Below, piece after piece: positions 8,434 to 20,201 of a DNA stretch of 47,412 nt; the first letter of the stretch is position 1, and each line of letters starts with the position of its first letter. The translations under genes and the position numbers were made by a program. Source of the stretch: a bacterium (GTDB lineage Bacteria > Armatimonadota > Chthonomonadetes > Chthonomonadales > Chthonomonadaceae); contig JAJZFJ010000011.1 of NCBI GenBank assembly GCA_021805395.1, forward strand, positions 1-47,412, given 5' to 3'. The notes beneath the pieces were generated by a model. The model saw nothing but the letters and a program-made list of their open reading frames with translations. It was not told the origin of the DNA and ran no database searches.

Positions 8434-10122
8434 TTACAACACATGTGGAGTAGTATCTCCTTCCTTCAACTTGTATTGCCGATTTGCAGTCAGGCGGCCA
8501 TAGCTGGTGCTCTTTCCAGAAGGCCATTTAACAGTAACTGTGGCATTATCTGAAGTTCCCAGGCCACAGTGCACACGAGGATCTGATGACGACATGTATG
8601 ACCCATCGGCATGGCAAACCCTCAGCAGTTTTTGAGTTCCAGTATCCAGGGTGACTAAAGCTCCATAACCCTGTCTGTTGCTTTCCACTCCTTCCAGATT
8701 GAGAATCAGCCAGTTGTTATTGGTGCTACTCTCATTGTGCAGGAGCAACGGTGCACCTTCACTATCAACAACAAGTGCGTCCATTCTACCGTCATTGTCG
8801 TAATCACCAATCGCTAATCCGCGGCCCACAATAGGAACTCCAAATGCCGTACCAGAACTGGATGAGATGTCTTCAAATAACTCACCCTGTTTGTTATGTA
8901 ATAGAAGAGTGGGCTCTTTATAATGTGATGCCGGGTCTATTTCATGGATGTTATCTTGAACGTGTCCGCTGGCGATAATGAGATCCAGCCAACCGTCATT
9001 ATCTACATCCAGCCACTTGGCACCAAATGAAACATAAGGCAAAGCGATTGCAGCAAGGCCTAATCTTTCTGCAACTTCCGAAAAATTGCCGCCACCTTCA
9101 TTGTGGTATATACACTTGGTCTCGTTCTGAAATGTGGCTACCACCAAATCCAGTCTTCCATCATTATCATAATCACCCCAATCTGTTCCCATGCCACCGT
9201 GTCTGGTACCATCATGATCGAAGGCAGTGCCTGCAAATGCTGCCACATTATTAAAACTTGAGCCTGTATTCGACATCAGATCACCTTCAACTTCATCGTT
9301 GGCGAATGAGATAGACTGCCGACCTGAATGATCATAGTCAGCACATGCTATCCCTAAATTCTTTCCGTGGGAAGTAGACATTTTCCATTGTGCGCTCACA
9401 TCCTGAAATTTTCCACCACCTACATTTTTATATAACTTGGGATGATGTGCCTTATAGTATCGTGGTCCGCATGAGGTCATGTAGTCTCCATTGGGACACA
9501 GTTGAGGTGAAGTATTGGGACCAAATGAGACGTAGTTTCCTATAACCAGATCAAGCAGACCGCTACCTGGAGACAACTGTACCCACGCTGCCGAAGTACC
9601 CCATGGTTGTGCAGGAATTCCAGCATGGCTGGAGACATCAATAAAATGTTTTCCCCCCTCATTGTGCAGGAGTGCCCCTCCACTATAGGCTGTGAGGTAG
9701 ATATCGGGATATCCATCGTTATCATAATCACCAACGGCACATCCCAGGAAATGACCGTTCAGTTTCGATAAGCCTGTTTCGTCAGATACATCGCGAAAGT
9801 TTCCCTTACCATCTCCCTTGTAAATCGCTAACCTGTTACCGACCAATAGGATATCCAGATTGCCATCCATATCATAATCCAGGAAGGCGCATCCATTTCC
9901 AATAGTACCAAGAATGTTGAGAGGACGAGGAGCATTGATTTGCCATTTATAACTGATCCCCGCTGACTCTGTTACATTTTTGAATGATATAAGGGAAGGT
10001 GTGGCTTGCACTGGCGAACTAGTGACTGCAGATTGCGACTTTCTACTAGATGGGCTGCATCCAGCGAGTGATACCACGGATGCAATTAGGAGATCTCTTC
10101 GCGAGAGAAGGTATGGTTTCAT
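8434..10122 (-). CDS. CRTAC1/UnbV-type FG-GAP repeat lipoprotein
   Basis: The protein has 562 residues. The N-terminus MKPYLLSRRDLLIASVVSLAGC combines a twin-arginine-like motif (SRRDLLIA) with a lipobox (LAGC, Cys 22), so it is probably an exported lipoprotein. The body is a series of FG-GAP/VCBS repeats marked by calcium-site motifs such as DYDMDGNLD, DYDNDGYPD, DYDNDGRLD, DVDNDGWLD and DYDNDGRMD, forming a beta-propeller. The C-terminus (GYGALVTLDTGTQKLLRVCHA to WPSGK) is an ASPIC/UnbV domain. CRTAC1-like proteins occur widely in planctomycetes, acidobacteria and relatives, with unproven roles in surface binding. It sits between ligA and radC on the same strand. A TATAAT box eight bases before the ATG suggests its own promoter and a near-leaderless mRNA. 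Confidence 0.88.
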   Translation of the reverse strand: MKPYLLSRRDLLIASVVSLAGCSPSSRKSQSAVTSSPVQATPSLISFKNVTESAGISYKWQINAPRPLNILGTIGNGCAFLDYDMDGNLDILLVGNRLAIYKGDGKGNFRDVSDETGLSKLNGHFLGCAVGDYDNDGYPDIYLTAYSGGALLHNEGGKHFIDVSSHAGIPAQPWGTSAAWVQLSPGSGLLDLVIGNYVSFGPNTSPQLCPNGDYMTSCGPRYYKAHHPKLYKNVGGGKFQDVSAQWKMSTSHGKNLGIACADYDHSGRQSISFANDEVEGDLMSNTGSSFNNVAAFAGTAFDHDGTRHGGMGTDWGDYDNDGRLDLVVATFQNETKCIYHNEGGGNFSEVAERLGLAAIALPYVSFGAKWLDVDNDGWLDLIIASGHVQDNIHEIDPASHYKEPTLLLHNKQGELFEDISSSSGTAFGVPIVGRGLAIGDYDNDGRMDALVVDSEGAPLLLHNESSTNNNWLILNLEGVESNRQGYGALVTLDTGTQKLLRVCHADGSYMSSSDPRVHCGLGTSDNATVTVKWPSGKSTSYGRLTANRQYKLKEGDTTPHVL

Positions 10123-10130
10123 AGCATACT

Positions 10131-10136
10131 ATTATA
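10131..10136 (-). promoter_or_regulatory. TATAAT box, possible leaderless promoter
   Basis: On the minus strand TATAAT ends eight bases before the ATG of the CRTAC1 gene at 10122, and no Shine-Dalgarno sequence lies between. Transcription would begin at or within a few bases of the start codon. No convincing -35 element is visible. Confidence 0.45.
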
Positions 10137-10279
10137 CAAGATGATGATAATAGAAATATCTTCTGTCTCTGTGATATTTGCAAGCAGCTTCCCGAATGTA
10201 ACAACAATTTTCTGAATGGAGAAATATCATGATTGAATTCACTCAAAACTAATTGAAACATCTCTTGCATTCACGATTA

Positions 10280-13164
<2,885 letters not shown>

Positions 13165-13794
13165 GTGGGAGCAATCGAACAGGCAATCAGGGATTACTTC
13201 GAGAGGTCAAACCTTCGCTTCATCAAGGCCGATTCTGATAGTGATTTTCGTATCGATTACACCATGGACAGTTTTGTGGCTCATGGGAGACTGGTGTTCG
13301 ACGAAGATCGAAGTTTTATGGGCTTTATGGTTAGCGGGAGCGTGAAAGTACCTCAAAACAGACGCATGGAAGCAATGGAATTCATAACCCGCGCCAATTA
13401 TGGTTTGGCATGTGGCGGATTTCAAATGGATTATGACGACGGTGATATTTTATATAGAACGGGTATCTTTTTGAATGGTTCAGAGCCGGATCCAGATATG
13501 GTAGACCCAATTGTTCAAGTTGCTATTCGTACCTATGATCGATATTACAAACAGTTGATGCAGGTTATATATGCTGGACAATCAGCCATTGAGGCAATTG
13601 CAGAGGCGGAAGAGAGTGGACCTTCTCAGGAACAGATTGACCGGGTTGTTGAGACACTTCTGGAATCCTATACCGGAGATTCGCAGAGCGATCAGCCAAG
13701 TACAGACTCTGAGAAACCGCGCAAAAGGCGACGAAATACATCGCGTCGAAGAAAATCTGAAGGTGACGGAGAACTACCTCCTTCATCCGAATAG
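13165..13794 (+). CDS. YbjN domain-containing protein
   Basis: The protein has 209 residues from a GTG start. AAGGAGGAGG ends four bases before this GTG, so a TTG 17 codons upstream is not needed. The sequence IEQAIRDYFERSNLRF, then a first sheet (YTMDSFVAHGRLVFDED), a proline-containing turn (VKVPQNRRMEAMEFITRANY) and YRTGIFLNGSEPDPDMV match the YbjN fold, which resembles type III secretion chaperones. Members are small, soluble proteins of unclear function. The last 40 residues are a charged, low-complexity tail (KPRKRRRNTSRRRKSEGDGE) that could bind nucleic acid. The gene is monocistronic and ends at a strong terminator. Confidence 0.8.
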   Translation: MGAIEQAIRDYFERSNLRFIKADSDSDFRIDYTMDSFVAHGRLVFDEDRSFMGFMVSGSVKVPQNRRMEAMEFITRANYGLACGGFQMDYDDGDILYRTGIFLNGSEPDPDMVDPIVQVAIRTYDRYYKQLMQVIYAGQSAIEAIAEAEESGPSQEQIDRVVETLLESYTGDSQSDQPSTDSEKPRKRRRNTSRRRKSEGDGELPPSSE

Positions 13795-13814
13795 TAATTG
13801 GTAGTAATATCTGA

Positions 13815-13852
13815 ACAAATACGTCATCCTAAATTTAGGATGACGTATTTGT
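13815..13852 (+). terminator. Rho-independent terminator of the YbjN gene
   Basis: A perfect 38-base palindrome with 19-base arms (ACAAATACGTCATCCTAAA and its complement) lies 20 bases after the stop and runs into TTATC. Its symmetry would allow it to act in both directions. Confidence 0.85.
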
Positions 13853-13999
13853 TTATCACTACAGATGTTCTTGCCATACGAATGAGTACGCGATTGCTAG
13901 CGACTACGCTTGCATGACCTTTCTGAATGAAATTATTAGTTAGCGAAAATATTTCCAATGCGCTAATGCCGATGTGACGATTTTAGAAGGAAATCAATC

Positions 14000-14125
14000 A
14001 TGAAAAGGTGTATCATAATATTAGACCGTCACTACAGATTGATGTCTATTGAGGGGGATTTGTGTGTTGAGCAATCCATTCAATGTGATCGAAATAAATA
14101 CTGTAACATGTGCAGTCTGGTATAG
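14000..14125 (+). CDS. Possible small Cys-containing protein, 41 residues
   Basis: An ATG with AGAAGG nine bases upstream opens a 41-codon frame (MKRCIIILDRHYRLMSIEGD, then LCVEQSIQCDRNKYCNMCSL and V). It has five Cys, four of them in the second half. No relative is recognised. A plausible promoter lies upstream and a terminator-like hairpin about 145 bases downstream, which suggests a short transcript. Such a frame could also occur by chance. Confidence 0.3.
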   Translation: MKRCIIILDRHYRLMSIEGDLCVEQSIQCDRNKYCNMCSLV

Positions 14126-14267
14126 AGTGGATTCATGAATGAAGAACACCAGGATTCGAGAGTGAATCTGATAAACTATGGTAGATAATGATCTGCACAT
14201 CAACCATAATTCTATACTGCACCACAGTGGCGAACAGGTTGCTGATATTAGACATTCAGCATTCTGG

Positions 14268-14296
14268 ACTTCATAATCATAATGAAGTGCATTTTT
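14268..14296 (+). terminator. Terminator-like hairpin
   Basis: ACTTCAT at 14268-14274 pairs with ATGAAGT at 14282-14288 around a seven-base loop, followed by GCATTTTTC. It would end a transcript starting in the preceding spacer. Confidence 0.4.
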
Positions 14297-14539
14297 CTAA
14301 CTTGGAAAAACATTCACCTGCAGGAGTTCAGTGATATCCACCCGATGAGAGCTTCATCATTACTCTTATATCTGGATTGATCCCTATGTGGTATGAAGGT
14401 TAAGAGAAACTTATCTTTCATCGCAAGGAATATTTCTGACATATCTGTCAAGGTGATAACTATAGTGATGTTTTTGCAACAAAAAAATTAGAATTACACT
14501 GGCAGCTTTTAACCTGCCAGCGAGAAGGTGGCTACACAG

Positions 14540-17080
14540 ATGAAAGCCGTAATAATGGCTGGTGGTGAGGGAACCCGGCTGAGACCTCTTACATCTCAGC
14601 GTCCAAAGCCGCTTGCTCCTGCTCTTAATTTGCCAATTATGGAGCATATCGTACTACTGTTAAAAGAGCATGGAATAAACGATATTGTTGTTACTCTCCA
14701 TTATTTAGCGGATGAGATAGAAGGATATTTTGGTGATGGATCTGAATGGGGAGTGAACCTTATCTATTCTGTGGAAGATACACCGCTAGGTACAGCGGGC
14801 AGTGTCAAGCAAGCTGAAGATTATCTTAAGGACGATACCTTTCTCATCATTAGTGGCGATGCCCTTACGGATATAGATCTTGAAAAAGCGATTCTATATC
14901 ACAAGGAAAAAAAGAGCCAGGGAACCATTGTACTAAGCCATGTGCCCAATCCTTTAGAATTTGGTGTAGTGATTACAGATGATTCAGGGCATATCAGACG
15001 ATTTCTGGAAAAGCCATCCTGGGGAGAAGTTTTCTCAGATACAGTGAATACCGGAATGTATATCCTCGAACCAGAAATTCTCTCATACATGGAGATGGGA
15101 AAGAACTACGACTGGAGTCAGGATATCTTCCCAAGAATGCTAGCCGAAGAGAAACCTCTATATGGCTATATAATGGAAAATGACTACTGGTGTGATGTGG
15201 GTAATCTCCAGCAGTATCGTGAGGCTCAGTATACAGTTCTTGATGGTCAGACGCGAGTTCGAATAGGCAATGACACATCTGAGGGCCGCATTAACGGTGT
15301 GTGGGTTGGAGAAGGTTGTGAGATTGATCCAATCGCACAGATTCTACCTCCTGTAGTGCTGGGTAGAGGTGTGAAAGTTAAGGGAGAGGCAATTGTAGGT
15401 CCCTACTCGGTCATCGGTGACAACTGCATTATTGAAGATAAAGCGAAAGTACATCGAGCCGTACTCTGGGAGAACGTGTATGTTGGATCAAATGTGCAGT
15501 TAAATGCCTGTACTATCTGCGCACATACCACAATTAAAGACAACAGTGTTGTGCAGGAGGGTGCAGTAATAGGCGCCAGGTGCAGAATAGAAGAAGACTG
15601 CACAATTCGAACCCATATCAAGCTTTGGCCGGACAAAATTATTGAGGCTGGCAGTACTGTAACAATGAGTCTCATCTGGGGGCAAAAATGGGCTGGCACT
15701 CTATTCCGCAAACAGGGTGTAATGGGCATTGCCAATATAGAGCTTACACCTGATTTCGCCTGTAAACTTGGTGCTTCCTTCGGTGGTTATCTAAGAAGAG
15801 GTGCTACAGTTGTCACAAGCCGCGATTCAGGACCTGTTGCTCGCATGATGAAACGTGCAATGATCTCAGGGCTTCTCTCAGTGGGAGTGAATGTACTGGA
15901 TATGAGATCGATGCCGCTGCCTGTTAGCAGGCATGCAATAATGGGGTCACAGGCAGGAGGTGGTGTACACGTTCGTCTATCCGATGAGGATCCAAGAATT
16001 GCTTCCATCGAGTTCTTTGATGCTCAGGGTGTATATCTTTCCAAAAGTGCTGAGCGTAAGGTGGAAACAATCTTCTTTAGAGAGGATTTCCGCCGAGTTG
16101 ATGCAGACCAGGTAGGTGAACTCGAGTTTGCAGGCAGAAGCGTGGAGCAGTATTCTGAAGATTTTTATCACAGGTTACAGGTTGAAGAGATGCGTAAACA
16201 GCATCTCAAAATTGTAGCCGACTTCGCATTCGGGCGTCTAGCAAATGTTTATCCAGCCATGTTGGGCAGGTTTGGTGTTGATCTCATAGCCATTAATGCA
16301 TATCCAGATATCGCCAAATCTCCTAAAACGCAGGAATCCCGTGCTGCATTTTTGCCATCACTAAGTCAGATTGTACAGACTCTCCATGCCGATATTGGTG
16401 TTATGTTTGAAGCCGATGGGGAGAGGATGACCCTGGTGGATGAAAGAGGCAGGGTGATCGGTGGAAATATGTTATTGGTAATGATGGCTGTTCTCACTGC
16501 GCGCACTCAGCCGAATGCTCGTATCGCTGTGCCAATAAATGCCCCACGCGTAATTGAGCCGCTGGTCGCAATGCACGATGCAACGGTGATACGGTCTCGC
16601 ACTGAGGCAAGAGACCTCATGAGCCTCTGTACCCGTGCAGAAGGTGGTGAACGAAAAGTTGATTTTGCAGGTGATAATCTTGGCGGATTCATATTCAGTG
16701 AATTCCAGCCATCATTTGATGCAATGTATGCTTTCGGTAAGATGCTTGAGATGCTTGCACTCTCTGGTTTGAAGGTATCTGAACTCGCAGATGAACTTCC
16801 TAACACCTATGTTCAAAAAGCACTCGTGCGATGCCCCTGGGAGCAGAAAGGCAGCATAATGCGGGTGCTTACTCGAGAAGCACACAATATTCCATCCACG
16901 GGCAGCACGCGCGTTGAACTTGTGGATGGAATAAAGTTTGTTAACGACAATGAGTGGGCACTTGTTCTACCTGATGCTTCTGAACCGTATTTCCATATTT
17001 ATGCTGAAGCTGATAACTCGGAACGAGCGAACGAGCTTCTCTGTAACTATGTGGAGAAAATAGAATCACTCAGAGGTTAA
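14540..17080 (+). CDS. Sugar-1-phosphate nucleotidyltransferase fused to a phosphomutase-like domain
   Basis: The protein has 846 residues. The ATG at 14540 has AAGGTGG ten bases upstream; a GTG at 14528 lies inside that ribosome site. Residues 1-240 are a nucleotidyltransferase with [24 protein letters not shown] and SGDALTDID. Residues about 250-370 are left-handed beta-helix hexapeptides ([20 protein letters not shown]). Residues 385-846 align with phosphomannomutase/phosphoglucomutase. The architecture is usually annotated mannose-1-phosphate guanylyltransferase/phosphomannomutase. The mutase active-site loops are altered: RLSDEDP replaces TASHNP (Ser 481 retained), EADGER at 624-629 replaces DGDGDR, and no GEMSGH sugar loop is seen. 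It probably supplies activated sugar for surface polysaccharide. The nucleotide and sugar used cannot be fixed from sequence alone. Confidence 0.88.
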   Translation: MKAVIMAGGEGTRLRPLTSQRPKPLAPALNLPIMEHIVLLLKEHGINDIVVTLHYLADEIEGYFGDGSEWGVNLIYSVEDTPLGTAGSVKQAEDYLKDDTFLIISGDALTDIDLEKAILYHKEKKSQGTIVLSHVPNPLEFGVVITDDSGHIRRFLEKPSWGEVFSDTVNTGMYILEPEILSYMEMGKNYDWSQDIFPRMLAEEKPLYGYIMENDYWCDVGNLQQYREAQYTVLDGQTRVRIGNDTSEGRINGVWVGEGCEIDPIAQILPPVVLGRGVKVKGEAIVGPYSVIGDNCIIEDKAKVHRAVLWENVYVGSNVQLNACTICAHTTIKDNSVVQEGAVIGARCRIEEDCTIRTHIKLWPDKIIEAGSTVTMSLIWGQKWAGTLFRKQGVMGIANIELTPDFACKLGASFGGYLRRGATVVTSRDSGPVARMMKRAMISGLLSVGVNVLDMRSMPLPVSRHAIMGSQAGGGVHVRLSDEDPRIASIEFFDAQGVYLSKSAERKVETIFFREDFRRVDADQVGELEFAGRSVEQYSEDFYHRLQVEEMRKQHLKIVADFAFGRLANVYPAMLGRFGVDLIAINAYPDIAKSPKTQESRAAFLPSLSQIVQTLHADIGVMFEADGERMTLVDERGRVIGGNMLLVMMAVLTARTQPNARIAVPINAPRVIEPLVAMHDATVIRSRTEARDLMSLCTRAEGGERKVDFAGDNLGGFIFSEFQPSFDAMYAFGKMLEMLALSGLKVSELADELPNTYVQKALVRCPWEQKGSIMRVLTREAHNIPSTGSTRVELVDGIKFVNDNEWALVLPDASEPYFHIYAEADNSERANELLCNYVEKIESLRG

Positions 17081-17148
17081 CTGATTTAGGCTGCGGAAAA
17101 TGCGCTTGAATCATTGTAGAACTGTTTGCTTAAATAAACCACTATAAC

Positions 17149-17182
17149 GGGGGTAGTCCTATTATCCATGTGGACTACCCCC
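17149..17182. terminator. Hairpin between convergent genes
   Basis: A perfect 11-bp stem (GGGGGTAGTCC and its complement) with a 12-base loop lies 70 bases past one stop and 90 bases before the other. It has no long T-tract but is well placed to end transcription from either side. Confidence 0.6.
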
Positions 17183-17271
17183 TAATTACGCCTGTTATAT
17201 GGAAGCAAATCTGGTTCAAAAAGGCTTAAACAATTGTATTCAGTACTCTCTGGTTCCATACACTCCAGAGT

Positions 17272-18291
17272 CTATGATGGCACTATACTGGATTCGCGAA
17301 TTTTAAGAACTGCCTCTACCGATTTGCACCTGGGTTCAATTAATGTTTCGCCTGCGAATGTTATCCTGTCCATTAAAAGTTCCACTGCAATTTGAGCAAC
17401 TTCTTCCAATGGATAGTGAATGGAAGTGACAGGGACGGTGAGTTCACTCATAATAGGAAGATCATCACAGCCAATCACCAGTACATCCTCTGGCACCTTC
17501 AATCCTGAGCGCCCCAAGCCAGATAATACTCCTAATGCAACCATATCATTAAAACAGATGAGAGCTCTTGGAATGGTTCCGGATTTAATTAACTTCTGCG
17601 TTAGCCCTCTCACAGAGCTGCCCTCATGAGATATTCTGCCAAACGTAAAGACCTTAGGATTGAGGGAATGTTCCTTCATCCACATGTTATACTCTTTTAA
17701 TCTGTTATCGCCAGTGAGATAGGGGAGAGACGCTGGTGCTATGTAGCCAATATCTGTGATTCCCTGAGCATAAAGGTGATCCAGTGCAATTCTAAATCCT
17801 GAGCCTAAATCTACAGCGATGGAATCTATTCCAGGGTGGTAATACCCCACTACAACAGATTTGGTCAGGTCTGAGGAAGTTAATCTACTTCGTACCTCCA
17901 GACTTATCTCTCCCCAAATAATAAGACCATCTGGCTGTCTGGATGCCAGTGTATTCAAAAGGTGCAGATCTTCATCTCTCTCCTCATTTCTTGTTGAGAG
18001 AATCATCTCATATCCTTTTGTTTCCAAAGCTCTGGCACAGAGGGTCACAAATCTTGCAAAAAATGCATTTTCGAGATCTCCACATAACACTCCCACACAG
18101 TAACTTCTATTTGTCTTTAGCTGCTGCGCGACACGATTAACCTGGTAACCAAGCGTATTTGCTGCATTAATAATTCTTTCACGAGTCTCCTCAGATACAC
18201 GCGTATTTGTATGGGCACCATTTAATACATGTGATACAGTGCTGTAATGTACGTTCGCTAAACTTGCAACGCTACGAAGAGTAACTCTCAT
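17272..18291 (-). CDS. LacI family transcriptional regulator
   Basis: The protein has 339 residues. The N-terminal 60 residues are a LacI helix-turn-helix and hinge (LRSVASLANVHYSTVSHVLN, then VSEETRERIINAANTLGYQV). The rest is the periplasmic-binding-protein-like effector domain (VGVLCGDLENAFFARFVTLC, then QPDGLIIWG, and VIGCDDLPIMSELTVPVTSI). These proteins bind palindromic operators and respond to sugars or related small molecules. It is divergent from the PhyH gene across a 171-base gap, the standard arrangement for a local regulator. The effector is unknown. Confidence 0.93.
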   Translation of the reverse strand: MRVTLRSVASLANVHYSTVSHVLNGAHTNTRVSEETRERIINAANTLGYQVNRVAQQLKTNRSYCVGVLCGDLENAFFARFVTLCARALETKGYEMILSTRNEERDEDLHLLNTLASRQPDGLIIWGEISLEVRSRLTSSDLTKSVVVGYYHPGIDSIAVDLGSGFRIALDHLYAQGITDIGYIAPASLPYLTGDNRLKEYNMWMKEHSLNPKVFTFGRISHEGSSVRGLTQKLIKSGTIPRALICFNDMVALGVLSGLGRSGLKVPEDVLVIGCDDLPIMSELTVPVTSIHYPLEEVAQIAVELLMDRITFAGETLIEPRCKSVEAVLKIRESSIVPS

Positions 18292-18357
18292 GAAATTTGC
18301 ACCTGTTCATTTGATCCTGTAAAATGAATCAATAATTATATAGCCGCCTCTATGGAA

Positions 18358-18406
18358 GCATAAAATGTAAGATATTATGCATATTGCGAATCTGTTAAAC
18401 ATTTTA
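18358..18406. promoter_or_regulatory. Candidate operator repeats between LacI and PhyH genes
   Basis: Two inverted repeats overlap here: GCATAA (18358-18363) with TTATGC (18375-18380), and TAAAATGT (18361-18368) with ACATTTTA (18399-18406). Either could be a regulator site. Neither has the classical CG-centred LacI-family form. Confidence 0.3.
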
Positions 18407-18462
18407 CCTATTATTCCGTTAAAGAGGTAATATACTGCAATGTGATATCAAGGAGGCCCACA

Positions 18463-19287
18463 TTGTTTACAGACGACCAGATTGAGCATTTTCATAAGAC
18501 TGGATTTATCCATGGTGGCAGGGTAATGACTGATGAACAGGCAGTGGAATTACGTGACCGCATGTTTGCTGTAATTGAAGGAAAATCTGATTCACAGGCA
18601 GAATCGGTTCGAAATCTGAACGGCGATCAAGCTAATGTGGTGATACAGATTGTGAATATCTGGCAAGCCGATCCTCTTTTTCGCGCACATCTATCCAATC
18701 CGTTAATGACAGCTCTCGCAGCACAGCTAATGAATACAGATATCGTGAGAGTATGGCATGACCAGGTGCAGCATAAACCACCAATCAATGGAGGTCCAAC
18801 ATACTGGCATCAGGATCATCCATACTGGCCAATTATCCAGCCAGCAGACCTAGTGAGCTGCTGGGTTGCTTTGGATGATGCTGATGTAGAAAATGGCTGC
18901 ATGTGGATGGTTCCAGGAAGTCACCTAAGAGGACCCTATAAGGATGGTACTATTGGAACGAATCCTGAAACATGGATGCCAGCCCCAGATGTAACTCTTA
19001 TCTCAGACGATATGTCCATTCAGGCAGTGCCTTGCCCGGTTAAAAGGGGGCATGCAATCTTTCATCACTGTTTAACTTGGCATGGTGCTAAACCAAATCG
19101 AACCGATCGGGGACGTCCTGCAATAGCTGTTCATTACATGCCGGGGCATACGCGTTATGTGAAAGAACCGGGTAAAGAGCACATGGTTGAGCACCACATT
19201 GAAGTCGCTTCAGGAGAGATACTTCAAGGCTCACATTTTCCAGTAGTTTGGGAAAATGGAACAGTAAAGCAGGTAAATGCTGTGTAA
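18463..19287 (+). CDS. Phytanoyl-CoA dioxygenase (PhyH) family protein
   Basis: The protein has 274 residues. The start is TTG at 18463, six bases after a perfect AAGGAGG; a GTG at 18442 lies upstream of that ribosome site. The fold is Fe(II)/2-oxoglutarate dioxygenase. The iron ligands are visible as H116 and D118 in YWHQDHPYWP and H207 in LTWHGAKPNRTDRGR, whose Arg residues would bind 2-oxoglutarate. Supporting motifs are SCWVALDDADVENGCMWMVP and GSHLRGP. Bacterial PhyH proteins hydroxylate varied small molecules, and the substrate cannot be told from sequence. The divergent LacI regulator suggests induction by a sugar-like or related metabolite. Confidence 0.88.
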   Translation: MFTDDQIEHFHKTGFIHGGRVMTDEQAVELRDRMFAVIEGKSDSQAESVRNLNGDQANVVIQIVNIWQADPLFRAHLSNPLMTALAAQLMNTDIVRVWHDQVQHKPPINGGPTYWHQDHPYWPIIQPADLVSCWVALDDADVENGCMWMVPGSHLRGPYKDGTIGTNPETWMPAPDVTLISDDMSIQAVPCPVKRGHAIFHHCLTWHGAKPNRTDRGRPAIAVHYMPGHTRYVKEPGKEHMVEHHIEVASGEILQGSHFPVVWENGTVKQVNAV

Positions 19288-19443
19288 TCTGGGAAGTCAT
19301 CGAAGTGAGCAAATATTTTACTGTATTTCGATATATCCAGGTATCTTTTACAGTTGAAGGGAAGTATTTATGTGCTAAAAAGTATTCCATTAATTTGACG
19401 AGAGTTAGAAGCCCTCAGATATAAATATATGCCTTTTAGTCTA

Positions 19444-19479
19444 TCTACCTCCTGAGTATATTCATCCTTTGGAGGTAGA
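19444..19479 (+). terminator. Hairpin downstream of the PhyH gene
   Basis: TCTACCTCC (19444-19452) pairs with GGAGGTAGA (19471-19479) across an 18-base loop, about 160 bases after the PhyH stop. There is no T-tract, so a terminator role is uncertain. Confidence 0.35.
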
Positions 19480-19560
19480 GACTTGATATTCAATGGATTG
19501 GATTTAGATATCCTTACACTCCGTATTACAGAACCCAGTCATGTCTTCGATCAGCCATAA

Positions 19561-19806
19561 GGCAATACTTACGGAATAGAACTATTAAACGGCACTTGTG
19601 TAGCAACCACTGCAAACAGAGAGGGAACCTGTTTCATCAGCATGCTGACGCTATGTATCGAGAACGGTAGCAGAAGCTGTAGATATAGAGCTTTTCCCTC
19701 TACTGTTCGTGACTACAACACCATAAAAGTAACCAATGTTTTAAAAATCCCCTCAGTAGGCGGTGCTAAATATGTACTACCTGTCATTGTTTCACAAAGG
19801 CAATAG
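19561..19806 (+). pseudogene. Open frame resembling a decayed secreted-protein domain
   Basis: A frame of 81 residues follows an in-frame TAA and ends at TAG 19804-19806, with no start near its beginning. It begins GNTYGIELLNGTCVATTANR and ends VGGAKYVLPVIVSQRQ. The start is reminiscent of carboxypeptidase-regulatory or dockerin-associated beta domains (YxVELLNG...). The resemblance is weak. The rest of the 520-base spacer between the PhyH gene and the next gene shows nothing else. Confidence 0.25.
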
Positions 19807-19808
19807 AC

Positions 19809-20090
19809 TTAGTGCTTACCATCCTCTAACCTTATTTTCATCTCTCCCCAGGTTTTAGGTAACCGTTCATAACAAGCTACTCTGCCATCCAAACTTCCTG
19901 GAAGCACACCCTCATCCAGGAGTGTCACAACGCGTCCCACATCAATCTGTCGGTATGTCCCTGGATCCACAATTTGACCAGCTAAATAAACCTCTCCCTG
20001 AGAAGTATCAATTAAGCAGTTGTCTTGTGCTTCATTTGCCTGTCTGCATTTATATTTGGGCTGCGGTCTTGTAAAAGCTGCGGTTGTCAT
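19809..20090 (-). CDS. Small conserved-looking protein of unknown function
   Basis: The protein has 93 residues. The ATG has AGGAG seven bases upstream, so it is probably translated. The sequence has three Cys (KYKCRQANE, DNCLIDTSQG, RVACYERLPK) and a middle part reading YLAGQIVDPGTYRQIDVGRV. There is no signal peptide or membrane segment. I do not recognise the family. It lies about 110 bases from the end of the response-regulator gene on the same strand and could be read through from it. Confidence 0.6.
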   Translation of the reverse strand: MTTAAFTRPQPKYKCRQANEAQDNCLIDTSQGEVYLAGQIVDPGTYRQIDVGRVVTLLDEGVLPGSLDGRVACYERLPKTWGEMKIRLEDGKH

Positions 20091-20201
20091 GGTTGAACTC
20101 CTGTCTTCAATCCTATTTATATACTATCAATAATGCAAGGATTAAAATATCCTGCTGTGGACTGATTTGATTACGGAATTCTGCCTAAAACCGCATTTTG
20201 T

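Larger units (their letters stand above)
13853..14539. other. Intergenic region with a possible small transcription unit
   Basis: This is a 690-base AT-rich spacer. It holds a 41-codon frame with a ribosome site (14000-14125) and a hairpin with a T-tract at 14268-14296. Possible promoter elements TTGCAT (13910) and TATTAG (13934) are spaced 18 bases apart. The final bases carry the AAGGTGG ribosome site for the next gene. Confidence 0.4.
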
